DNA of 29,702 bases from a bacterium UBP17_UBA6191 (lineage in GTDB: Bacteria > Muiribacteriota > UBA6191): positions 1-29,702 of the forward strand of contig DITF01000223.1 in the NCBI GenBank assembly GCA_002422125.1, read 5' to 3'. The notes beneath the pieces were generated by a model. That model was not told the origin of the DNA. It was given only the letters and a program-made list of their open reading frames with translations, and did not search any database. This document shows, piece by piece, positions 1 to 7,521 of this stretch. The stretch's first letter is position 1, and the number at the start of each line of letters is the position of its first letter. The position numbers and the translations under genes were made by a program.

Positions 1-1125
1 ATGCGTATTGCAACCAACCTTATTTTACTCTTGAGTTGTATCTATTTAGTCTGGCTAAGTAGAGAAGAATTAAAGCCTGAACAAAAAAAATCGGACTCTC
101 ACCTGCTACAAGATTTACCCTGGGAAACATTTCAAAGCCTCAAAAGTCCCTTACAGAATTATGCCATCCATCTAAAACCTACAGGGCCTGAGCTAATGGT
201 AGAGGGTAAAACCATCCCCATCAGGATGCAAAGATTTCAAGACTATTTGGACAATTGGCTATTACTTCCCAACCCTCAATTGATAGCGCTTGAAGATTCC
301 CGTGAAGCCTACGGATTCAACCCAAATCCCGATCTGATTTTTGAGTTCCAGACGGAAAAACATTCATTTTCCGTAGGCCGAATGTTTTTAGGCAATGTAT
401 TTGTTGGATATGAAAAAAATCAGGTTTTTCTGGTCCCTGACATATTTAAAAATAATCTCTTGTGGGGGCCAACTCAATTTCTGCATCATAGTTTTTATTC
501 CGAAGAAGATTTACCCTATGAAATCCTGCGCATTCCCCTTTTCCTTAACGAAAAGACACTGATTCTTAGGGCTAATACCAAAACTAGTTCACCCACAAAC
601 TGGATCACTGGGCATCGACTGTTGGCCGTCCTCAGCACATTAGGAGCATCGCCCACTCTTAGGGAAATGCCTTCCGACTGCCAACCCTTTTTAAAAACCT
701 CCAAAGATAAAATGATTTATGGTTGTCCTGAAGGCTTCTATTTTGAGCCCGGTGTATTTTACTCTGGCGGCGAGTTTGTCCAAGAATTACTGGTAAACTG
801 GGATCTGTTTTTTTTGTCGGATAAATTGGAGGACTATCTGCCTCAACCCCTGTCCGAACTCGTAAAGATTAAAGCCGATTCCGGCTTGTACTTACAGGAT
901 GGGGAAGAGCATTTTCTAAAAAAAGTTCAGAAACTAGCTCAAGTGAAACTTCATTTTTCCTGGCTCTTTGATACCGGAACCCCCGCCCAAATGACCTTAT
1001 ATTACCGAAACGGGCACAAAGAAACACTTACGGGCTATCGCGTACAAATCCACTCTCGGCCCCATTTTGCCATGCTTTTAAAAGATCGGGTGCTTGTATC
1101 CTTTCCTCTTGGAATTCTGCAATAA
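1..1125 (+). CDS. DUF4340-like membrane-anchored protein
   Basis: The protein has 374 residues and an N-terminal hydrophobic segment (about residues 5-20) followed at once by charged residues, as in a single-pass anchor with the rest in the periplasm. Around residues 98-150 it has a pattern I associate with DUF4340: YGFNPNPDLIFEF, then FSVGRM, then a Tyr-rich strand and QVFLVPDIF. DUF4340 proteins often accompany gliding-motility-type or other ABC exporters, but no transporter is visible because the window opens exactly at this ATG. The start looks natural, since the anchor begins right after it, but upstream sequence cannot be checked. The next gene begins 23 bases after the stop and is probably co-transcribed. 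The family assignment rests on pattern recognition and is moderate. Confidence 0.6.
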   Translation: MRIATNLILLLSCIYLVWLSREELKPEQKKSDSHLLQDLPWETFQSLKSPLQNYAIHLKPTGPELMVEGKTIPIRMQRFQDYLDNWLLLPNPQLIALEDSREAYGFNPNPDLIFEFQTEKHSFSVGRMFLGNVFVGYEKNQVFLVPDIFKNNLLWGPTQFLHHSFYSEEDLPYEILRIPLFLNEKTLILRANTKTSSPTNWITGHRLLAVLSTLGASPTLREMPSDCQPFLKTSKDKMIYGCPEGFYFEPGVFYSGGEFVQELLVNWDLFFLSDKLEDYLPQPLSELVKIKADSGLYLQDGEEHFLKKVQKLAQVKLHFSWLFDTGTPAQMTLYYRNGHKETLTGYRVQIHSRPHFAMLLKDRVLVSFPLGILQ

Positions 1126-1147
1126 TTTGTCGAAAGGATCACAAGTT

Positions 1148-2326
1148 ATGCAGGGAAGCAGATCTTATTTAGCCCATATTTTTTTGGGAATGGTTGTTGG
1201 TACTGGATTATCCATGGCCAATGTTCGTTACGAACGCAATCTGGAAGAATTTGGTTTCTCGCCTACGGTGGAATCATACCGGCAAAAGGTCAGTCTTGAT
1301 TTAAAAAACCCCGTGAGTGCCATATCCTCTGCCAAAGATATCCCCGGTCCCGCTCTGCCACCTCTGGAAAACAACTACAGTAATCTGGTACCACCTCCCA
1401 CCCAACCTAAATCCCGTCGCTATTTTCAACCAAGAGCTGAGGATTTAACCCCTCAATCCAGACAACAGTTTCAGGAAGAACGCAGTGATCGTATCCGCGA
1501 TTACAAACGACCCCCGGCCTTTAACCCCTTTTTAGGCGCTCACAAAAATATCCCTGAGCCAATCTGGGGCAATACAAGTTATGGCTTGACCGGTCTGCAT
1601 CGCACCATCAGTGCCCAGATTTTACCTAAAGAAAATTATCGTTTCTTTTCCGGGGTGGCTTTAGTCGATTATGATCGCTCTTTTGGCAGCACTGTTCCGG
1701 TGGGGAAACTAACCAAATACACCATCCCTGTAGGCGTGGCAGGAAGAATCTCCGATGATTTTGAAATGGCTCTCTCGGCTAATATCGTCAATGAAAAGTC
1801 TTCATCCTTCCCTCTTTTAAATGACTTTGAAAAAACCGATTTGGAAGAAATTCAGATGATGTCGAAGTTTCAGTTTGCCAACAATCCGGCCTACGGCCTC
1901 AAGGCAGCCTTTGGTTTTGGTGTCCAGCATGCTCTGGACAAACAAGTGACAAGACGGGGTTCCGATGGCAGTTCCTACCTCGGATTCATAAGCCTCAGTA
2001 AAGAATACGAACGGTATACCCTGCATGGGCAACTAGGATATACCAGCAGTTCGGGAACCGATCCAGCGGGCAAGCGGCAAAGCAGTAGCCTTGTCTACAA
2101 TTTAGGGGCTGAAATCGCCAGTACCTCCCGTACCTCATTCACTGTAGAAATGAATGGTCTGGACTGGTCAGGATATGGAAGCACCGTCGATATCACTTTA
2201 GGAGCCCGTTACAAACTAAGAGAAGAAGTCAATCTTGAATTTTTTGTGCCCATGAATGTCATGGATGCACGCCTACCTTATGAATACGACCATTACATTC
2301 ATGCCGGGGTCAATGTTCGGCTGTAA
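1148..2326 (+). CDS. Exported outer-membrane beta-barrel-like protein
   Basis: I do not recognise a named family. The start is set at the ATG at 1148 because AAAGGA lies at 1133-1138, nine bases upstream, and the resulting N-terminus (MQGSRSYLAHIFLGMVVG, then LSMA) is a signal peptide of about 24 residues. An upstream in-frame ATG at 1094 lies inside the preceding gene and would bury this signal. Residues about 25-150 are Pro- and Arg-rich without obvious fold. From about residue 155 the sequence alternates polar and hydrophobic residues with many Gly, Tyr and Phe, as in transmembrane beta-strands, and it ends in HAGVNVRL like a final barrel strand. It probably sits in the outer membrane and is co-transcribed with the DUF4340-like gene. 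Its 3' end overlaps the convergent gene by 17 bases. Confidence 0.65.
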   Translation: MQGSRSYLAHIFLGMVVGTGLSMANVRYERNLEEFGFSPTVESYRQKVSLDLKNPVSAISSAKDIPGPALPPLENNYSNLVPPPTQPKSRRYFQPRAEDLTPQSRQQFQEERSDRIRDYKRPPAFNPFLGAHKNIPEPIWGNTSYGLTGLHRTISAQILPKENYRFFSGVALVDYDRSFGSTVPVGKLTKYTIPVGVAGRISDDFEMALSANIVNEKSSSFPLLNDFEKTDLEEIQMMSKFQFANNPAYGLKAAFGFGVQHALDKQVTRRGSDGSSYLGFISLSKEYERYTLHGQLGYTSSSGTDPAGKRQSSSLVYNLGAEIASTSRTSFTVEMNGLDWSGYGSTVDITLGARYKLREEVNLEFFVPMNVMDARLPYEYDHYIHAGVNVRL

Positions 2327-3215
2327 GCTCAAGAAGGTAGGGCATGGGGGACTGATCTTTGGATCTCAAATCAAGATTATTATCCAAAACCACAAAAAAT
2401 GAGCCATTAAATATGGTCAAGCCCTCGGCTAAGCCATAAGCGTCCTTAGTCGTAAACAAGCCCTTTTCCCATTGTGAAAAATCATAACGAGCCAGAACCT
2501 GATAGGATTTGGGATCAACTTTGATGATTTGATGAGAATGTCTCTCCAACAGGTAAAGCACCCCATCCTCATAATGGGCCCCGGCAAAATCCGCATACAT
2601 CCACTGTTCTACAAGGAATCGAGGCAAATTGGGGCCACTGGGAATGTCAAATTGATGGGTAAGCTTTTCTGAAGTAAGTGAATACACATAACCCATACGA
2701 AATTGTCTTTCATTAAAAAGATACAAATCAGTCCCGTTGCTAGCCACGGCTTCAAGCCCAGCATTTTCTACCCCGGAAAACGGATTCATCCTGCCTTTAT
2801 GAAAATTTTCCCAATCGGGCACCAGTTCCTGATAAGCCCCGGATCCAATCCGTAAAACCGAGCGCTTGTGTTCGTTGACTATGTAAAACTGTCCCGCACA
2901 CCAGGCTATGCCTTCCATGTCCAGTCTGCCGTATTGAGCATTCTCCTGGGCATACTGTTGCATCCAATCGGCATCAAGCTTCTGATGAATGCGCAAAACC
3001 GCCCCGGATTCCTGAAGATCAATTCGATAAATATCATTTAAATCGGACAGATCGCTAACCGTAAAAAGTGAAGTCCCATCTGTACTCAAGCCAGACAAAT
3101 CCATACGCGATGCAATCTGGGAGGAATCGACGGACCAAAGTGTCTTTAACTTTAATGGATGAATCTCGCCAAAACTTAGCGTCGTAAAAAAATGCAGCAG
3201 TAAAACCAGAATCAT
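2310..3215 (-). CDS. Secreted beta-propeller protein, phytase-like/SdiA-regulated type
   Basis: This 301-residue protein begins with a short signal peptide (MILVLLLHFFTTLSFGE, cleavage near residue 16). It contains repeated blade-like segments: LDMEGIAW with GQFYIVNEH (about residues 98-117), GLEAVASNGTDLYLFNER, GVLYLLERHSHQIIKVD and GLAEGLTIFNGSFFVVLDN. The recurring 'EG-a, then strand, then E-R/H' pattern is typical of the esterase-like phytase family (PF13449-type) and of SdiA-regulated propellers; I cannot choose between them. The substrate is unknown. No Shine-Dalgarno precedes the ATG. Instead an extended -10 ends six bases before it, so the message may be leaderless. The gene is divergent from the M14 peptidase and convergent with the barrel-like gene. 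Confidence 0.6.
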   Translation of the reverse strand: MILVLLLHFFTTLSFGEIHPLKLKTLWSVDSSQIASRMDLSGLSTDGTSLFTVSDLSDLNDIYRIDLQESGAVLRIHQKLDADWMQQYAQENAQYGRLDMEGIAWCAGQFYIVNEHKRSVLRIGSGAYQELVPDWENFHKGRMNPFSGVENAGLEAVASNGTDLYLFNERQFRMGYVYSLTSEKLTHQFDIPSGPNLPRFLVEQWMYADFAGAHYEDGVLYLLERHSHQIIKVDPKSYQVLARYDFSQWEKGLFTTKDAYGLAEGLTIFNGSFFVVLDNNLDLRSKDQSPMPYLLELTAEH

Positions 3216-3221
3216 AGCAGA

Positions 3222-3230
3222 ATTGTACCA
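3222..3230 (-). promoter_or_regulatory. Extended -10 promoter of the propeller gene
   Basis: Read on the minus strand this is TGGTACAAT, an extended -10 element (TGnTAnnnT). It is followed by six bases and the ATG at 3215, so transcription is expected to start at or next to the start codon. A weak -35 (TTGGAA, minus strand, 3248-3243) sits 15 bases upstream. Sequence match only. Confidence 0.45.
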
Positions 3231-3257
3231 TAGTCTATTTTATTCCAAGCGACTCCC

Positions 3258-3285
3258 TTGACATTCCCATTTTGTTGATTAAACT
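3258..3285 (+). promoter_or_regulatory. Sigma70-type promoter of the M14 carboxypeptidase gene
   Basis: A perfect -35 box TTGACA (3258-3263) is followed after 16 bases by TAAACT (3280-3285). Predicted initiation near 3292 gives a leader of about 13 bases that includes the Shine-Dalgarno GGAGG at 3296-3300. Confidence 0.5.
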
Positions 3286-3304
3286 CTTCATTCACGGAGG
3301 CTCT

Positions 3305-4699
3305 ATGAAAAAATTATTTGCTGGATTGGCCCTATCTACATGTTTATTGGGCATGGCTCATGCCGCTAACCCTATTGTTCGTATTACCAACAATGCTGAA
3401 AACTGGAAATTGCTGCATGATTTAAGAATTGATTATATGGCCAGAACCCCAGAGGGAATTGATATTGTGCTGGATGGACCCACACGATTGAAACTGCAAA
3501 CCCAAAGGGCCAGAAGCCTGAATGTTCTTAGAAGCTCCGTAGAAATTATGCCTGATGCGGAAGCACAATTCCGTGAAGTTTTGGATGAGACCAGAAACTC
3601 AAGCCCATCGGGTATTTATCACACTTATGAAGAAATGAAAGAGGCTTTAGATCAAGCTGTCAGTGCCATGCCCGACAAAATCCAATTGTTTGTTGCAGGT
3701 ACTACTTCAGAAGGACGAAGCATCTGGGGAGTGGAAATTAAAAACCCCAAAACCTCTGGAAATAAACCAGCCTATCTAGTTTTGGGCTCACATCACGCTC
3801 GAGAGTGGATCTCCGTAGAAGCTCCCCTGGCCTTCATTCGTGATTTAGTTGAAAACTACGGTAAGGATGCCGAAGCTACCAAACTTGTAGACACTTCAAC
3901 CATTGTGATTGTCCCAATGTTAAATGTAGATGGAACCATTTTTTCCCATCAGAGTCAGCCTATGTGGAGAAAAAACCGCAATAAAGACGACAATGGCTCT
4001 GTCGGAGTGGACAATAACCGAAACTACTCCTACAAATGGGGAGTCAGTGGAGCTTCAAGCTGGGCTGGGTCTGATACCTATATGGGGCCTTGTGCTATGT
4101 CCGAAGCCGAAAATCAGGCGGTAAGAAGTCTGGCCGATAAATACGGATTTGTAGCTGCGGTTTCGTTTCACTCCTATTCCGATCTGATTCTGTGGCCCTG
4201 GAGCTACACAGACAAAATCAAGGCCAAAGATGATTCGATTCTAAGAAAACACGGGACAGAAATGGGAAAAATTATGGGATATCGCCCCATTCAGTCTTCG
4301 GATCTATATCCATCCGCTGGAGATACGGATGATTTTCTCTATGGGGAATATGGAGTTCTCTCTTATACCGTAGAGCTTGGTTCAAGGTTTGTACCTAGAG
4401 AACCTGAGTACCGTGAAATCGTGAAAAACGCCCCTAAAATGCTGCGATATCTGTTTGGGACTTTTCGCGAACCGCTCGCCAAGCAGGTTTTAGCCGAAAA
4501 CTATGCTATTCGTCAAATTTTAGAAGAAGTGGTATACCACAAGGCAAACCCTGAAAGTTTAGACTCCTTGGCCCTGTATTCCAAAGCCTCCATTCAGGGA
4601 GCCATGGAAGATCTACAGATGGAGTCTCAGCTAAGAACCCAGATTCTGAAAGCCTTGGAGCAGAAAGAAGCATTTGCGCAAATGCCAGAAGCTCAGTAA
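3305..4699 (+). CDS. Secreted M14 zinc carboxypeptidase
   Basis: This enzyme removes C-terminal residues from peptides with a single zinc ion. The ATG at 3305 is chosen over one at 3272 because GGAGG lies four bases upstream and the N-terminus is then a clean signal peptide (MKKLFAGLALSTCLLGMAHA, cleavage near residue 20). The carboxypeptidase A signature is complete: HxxE at His164-Ala-Arg-Glu167 in LGSHHAREWISVE, the third zinc ligand His289 in SFHSYSD, and catalytic Glu357 in YTVELGSR. A region of about 70 residues precedes the catalytic domain and could act as a propeptide. The tail after about residue 395 is helical and of unknown role. It acts in the periplasm or outside the cell. It is monocistronic, with its own promoter and terminator. 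Confidence 0.92.
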   Translation: MKKLFAGLALSTCLLGMAHAANPIVRITNNAENWKLLHDLRIDYMARTPEGIDIVLDGPTRLKLQTQRARSLNVLRSSVEIMPDAEAQFREVLDETRNSSPSGIYHTYEEMKEALDQAVSAMPDKIQLFVAGTTSEGRSIWGVEIKNPKTSGNKPAYLVLGSHHAREWISVEAPLAFIRDLVENYGKDAEATKLVDTSTIVIVPMLNVDGTIFSHQSQPMWRKNRNKDDNGSVGVDNNRNYSYKWGVSGASSWAGSDTYMGPCAMSEAENQAVRSLADKYGFVAAVSFHSYSDLILWPWSYTDKIKAKDDSILRKHGTEMGKIMGYRPIQSSDLYPSAGDTDDFLYGEYGVLSYTVELGSRFVPREPEYREIVKNAPKMLRYLFGTFREPLAKQVLAENYAIRQILEEVVYHKANPESLDSLALYSKASIQGAMEDLQMESQLRTQILKALEQKEAFAQMPEAQ

Positions 4700-4708
4700 C
4701 GGCAGGTT

Positions 4709-4746
4709 AAGGGCCGGTTCCCATTTAAAGAACCGGCCTTTCTTTT
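4709..4746 (+). terminator. Rho-independent terminator after the M14 gene
   Basis: A nine-base-pair GC-rich stem (GGCCGGTTC at 4712-4720 with GAACCGGCC at 4730-4738), extendable by A-T pairs, encloses a nine-base loop and is followed by TTTCTTTTT. It ends the peptidase transcript. The hairpin may also serve the convergent ketosynthase gene, but the minus-strand side lacks a good U-tract. Confidence 0.88.
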
Positions 4747-6038
4747 TATCCCGGATTTGACGCTAAGGACACATCCAAAATCATGGAGGCATTAAAGCCC
4801 CCAAATCCAGCCGCATTACACAAAATACTACCTAATTTCATACTCAGACCAGCGGCAGGCACATGGCGAACCTGACATTCAGAGTCCGGCTGGGTTAATC
4901 CGAGCGTGGGCCCTACAAACGCGCTTTGAGCCTGTAAAATGCCTGTAACTACATTAAATATTCCGGCAGCGGCCAAGGTATGACCGATTCTTGATTTAAT
5001 CGACTGAACATACGGGCCTTCATGATCGGAAAACAAGCGTAGAATCGCCTTGGATTCACTTGGATCATTGGACCTTGTGCCTGTTCCGTGTGCGATGATT
5101 AGATCCGGCTTAACCCCTGCCCGCTTGACACACTTGGCCATTACCGCATAAAGCCCTTCTCCATCGGGAGCGGAGTCTGTAAGATGGTAACAGTTGTTTC
5201 CCGAAGCATAAGCGAGTATTTCAGCACAGGCTCCCTGCTTCTCTCGGGAAAGCACCATAAAAGCTGCGCCTTCCCCTAGCACGATCCCTTTGCGGTTAAC
5301 ATCAAAAGGACGACAGCCAGCCTCAGGAAGCTCAGCCTGAGAATACACACCAAGACGATGAAAGGTCAGATAGGATATTATCGACAACTCTTCAACCCCA
5401 CCCACCACGGCAATATCACAATCCCCATTCTGCAAAGACCGATAAGCCTGTCCTATGGCCTGAAGCGAGGATACACAAAGATTGTTGATAAGCTGGATCT
5501 CCCCAGATCCGCCTACCAAATTTCTGGTAAACTGCAAGAAACTACTTGGCTGAGCTAGAAGCCTTTCGCGCATAAATCGGTCATAATCCCCAGCGGGCAT
5601 CAAACCTGGTAAAGCCAGAGCCCGCAACAAAAAATCCTTGGAATCAAAACGAAAATCATCTTGATTAGGTAAGGGATTACTCAAATACCCAGCTTGACGA
5701 GACAGAGAAAATTCGCTCAAATAGCTACCAGATCCCAGAAAAATACCAACTCTTTTTTGATTATTATAGGGGGTGTTCTGGCCTGACTGCTCCAAAGCCT
5801 CAAGTAAAGCCACCTGTGTCAGAGCAAATCTTTTGATTCCCAATTCGGAATCATAGGCAGATAGTTCCTGTAAATGGACTGGTTCGACTTCCGAACCCAA
5901 AAAAATTCCAGGCACCCTCTTTAGGCTGTTAGAAACACCAATGGCAGTTTTACCTTCCTTAAAAGCCTCCATATATGGTTTAACCCCCTTGCCAAAGGGG
6001 CTGGCAACACCAATACCATTGCAATAGACCCTATTCAT
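4746..6038 (-). CDS. Beta-ketoacyl-ACP synthase (KAS I/II-type)
   Basis: This enzyme condenses an acyl chain with malonyl-ACP by decarboxylative Claisen condensation. At 430 residues it has full FabF/KAS-II length. The catalytic triad is intact: Cys188 in NNLCVSSLQAIG, His317 in AHGTGTRSND and His353 in GHTLAAAG, with the conserved Lys348 in KSRIGH. The phosphate/glycine loop region is NAAGFGGFNASM near the C-terminus. The divergent region around the Cys (NNLCVSS instead of the TACATG of FabF) suggests a specialised enzyme and not the housekeeping FabF. Its ATG overlaps the upstream ACP gene by four bases (ATGA), implying translational coupling. It is the last gene of the minus-strand nusB/lipid operon and ends next to the terminator. 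The product chain cannot be deduced. Confidence 0.88.
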   Translation of the reverse strand: MNRVYCNGIGVASPFGKGVKPYMEAFKEGKTAIGVSNSLKRVPGIFLGSEVEPVHLQELSAYDSELGIKRFALTQVALLEALEQSGQNTPYNNQKRVGIFLGSGSYLSEFSLSRQAGYLSNPLPNQDDFRFDSKDFLLRALALPGLMPAGDYDRFMRERLLAQPSSFLQFTRNLVGGSGEIQLINNLCVSSLQAIGQAYRSLQNGDCDIAVVGGVEELSIISYLTFHRLGVYSQAELPEAGCRPFDVNRKGIVLGEGAAFMVLSREKQGACAEILAYASGNNCYHLTDSAPDGEGLYAVMAKCVKRAGVKPDLIIAHGTGTRSNDPSESKAILRLFSDHEGPYVQSIKSRIGHTLAAAGIFNVVTGILQAQSAFVGPTLGLTQPDSECQVRHVPAAGLSMKLGSILCNAAGFGGFNASMILDVSLASNPG

Positions 6039-6580
6039 GAGGCTTTGAATCTCAGGTTATGGTGCTGACACATCAGGTTCTTTAACTTCAGGCCCTGTAT
6101 TGTAAAATCAACGGATCCCCATTTACGATTCCAGATTTGCATGGCCTCGCTTTCCGCTGGAGTCAGGCGAGCATTTTGGCGATGGTTGACAAACTCATCC
6201 TGCAAGGAACCATAAATCTCCAACACCACTTCAGAAATTTTAATTGAATCGCGGGCTGTAAAATTCCCCTTTTGATAGGAATCAATTAATAGTAAAGATA
6301 ACTCTCGAATAGACAGTGCCCCAAAGGCCTGTAAGAAGTTCAAAGAGTTGAATTCATACTCATCCCCCATTTTTTCCTTTAGTCCTTCTGCCATCATTTT
6401 TTCCAGATCCCTTTGACTCATCTCGATGGAGAGAATAGACTGCAAACGGAAAAATAACTCCAAAAAATCCAGGGAGTCCATACCCAAATCGCGAATTTTT
6501 GTTGCTTCGGAAATATCCTGGTTAAAGGTAATCTCTCGCAGGGCTGCAATAATCTGTTCTAACAATTCCTCAACATTCAT
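6035..6580 (-). CDS. Acyl carrier protein with C-terminal extension
   Basis: The N-terminal about 80 residues are an acyl carrier protein. LGMDSLDFLELFF contains the phosphopantetheine attachment Ser, which falls at residue 36 if translation starts at the ATG at 6580, the same position as in E. coli AcpP; this supports that start over the ATG at 6598. The protein is 181 residues long, about twice a normal ACP. The extra approximately 100 residues include a helical stretch (FLQAFGALSIRELSLLLIDS) and a basic C-terminus with no second DSL motif. It lies between two ketosynthase-like genes, two bases after the upstream stop and overlapping the downstream start by four bases. It is probably the dedicated carrier for this cassette. 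The extension could dock the membrane acyltransferase or the ketosynthases, but that is inference. Confidence 0.82.
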   Translation of the reverse strand: MNVEELLEQIIAALREITFNQDISEATKIRDLGMDSLDFLELFFRLQSILSIEMSQRDLEKMMAEGLKEKMGDEYEFNSLNFLQAFGALSIRELSLLLIDSYQKGNFTARDSIKISEVVLEIYGSLQDEFVNHRQNARLTPAESEAMQIWNRKWGSVDFTIQGLKLKNLMCQHHNLRFKAS

Positions 6581-6582
6581 TG

Positions 6583-7521
6583 TCAAACCCGTTCCCATTC
6601 AAGATTCAGAATGGCTCCGTCCAAATGATCAATTGATACACAGCCACTGGATTCGGACGAGTTTAGAACAGAATATAGATACAATAATGGTTCTACACAA
6701 AGACCATTACCACAGCCACTCCAGTTATAATCAGCCGATTTATGTATAATTTCCACCTTATGCAAACACAACTTAGGCACTAGTCCGGCTTGTAGCAGAC
6801 CATTCTCGGTTCCCATTAGTAACGCGGCCCCGGCTTCCACGGGCATCCACCTGTTTTCTGCTTGGTTCAGCTTCTCCCAATTGGCAGCATATAGCTCCAG
6901 ACAGTGAGGCCCAAAGGCATGGGCTGATACAACAAGTGACAGTTGGGATACTAAAAGATTTAGGTTTCTAAATGCATCGACTAAGGCCATGGCCCCAGAG
7001 CTCTCCGAGTAAAACAAGGAGTTTTCTGAACCCAGTCCCAACTGCATGCTGATTTCGGAACCCAAAAGATTGGGTAGATTAACCAAAGGGGTCAGAGGAT
7101 GAATGTAATCCATAAAACCACTGGGAAATTCTCTATAATCCTCAGAAACCCTATCAGAGCCTAACCTAAAGGCATTACGAATTCCCGCATACCCAGATCG
7201 AAACATAGTGCCACAATGCAAACTACAATCCCAGACCAAATCAGAACGAAATTCACCCGCTGGATTCAGTAAATTATGGGAGGTTAATAAATGAAATGTG
7301 GCATTCCAAGCCAACCGATTTTCGCGAGAGCTTTTTTCCATCAAGGGCGATGGTTTCCCCTTGATAAGCAGATCCTCGTCCGATACTTGATTTGGGGAGT
7401 CTCCCTTTAAGATTCTGTCTATAAAAGATATAGTCTGAAAAGCAGCGGAAGTGTGTTCCGTAGGCAGGATCTGATAGACATCTGCTACGAAGATGGGACA
7501 TTTTTGCATCCCTTGTATCAT
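6583..7521 (-). CDS. Shortened ketosynthase-like protein, active-site Cys replaced by Glu
   Basis: This 312-residue protein resembles the N-terminal half of a beta-ketoacyl synthase. The segment NLLGSEISMQLGL (about 151-163) followed by SESSGAMALVDAFRNL (172-187) aligns with the FabF strand and nucleophile helix, placing Glu173 where the catalytic Cys should be. VEAGAALLMG (228-237) corresponds to the GEGAA strand. The C-terminal half is cut to about 75 residues, and neither catalytic His motif (AHGT, GH) is visible. It cannot be an ordinary condensing enzyme. The closest analogy is a chain-length factor (KS-beta) of type II polyketide synthases, in which the Cys is usually Gln; it may pair with the intact ketosynthase two genes downstream. 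Its ATG overlaps the preceding gene by four bases. Assignment is by motif alignment only. Confidence 0.65.
   Translation of the reverse strand: MIQGMQKCPIFVADVYQILPTEHTSAAFQTISFIDRILKGDSPNQVSDEDLLIKGKPSPLMEKSSRENRLAWNATFHLLTSHNLLNPAGEFRSDLVWDCSLHCGTMFRSGYAGIRNAFRLGSDRVSEDYREFPSGFMDYIHPLTPLVNLPNLLGSEISMQLGLGSENSLFYSESSGAMALVDAFRNLNLLVSQLSLVVSAHAFGPHCLELYAANWEKLNQAENRWMPVEAGAALLMGTENGLLQAGLVPKLCLHKVEIIHKSADYNWSGCGNGLCVEPLLYLYSVLNSSESSGCVSIDHLDGAILNLEWERV

Noticed and set aside
1094..1147. Earlier ATG for the barrel-like gene
   Set aside because: It lies inside the upstream gene, has no Shine-Dalgarno and would hide the signal peptide that begins at 1148.
4746..6038. Calling the ketosynthase housekeeping fabF
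   Set aside because: The sequence around the Cys is divergent and it sits with a KS-like gene and an MBOAT gene, not with fabD/fabG/acpP.
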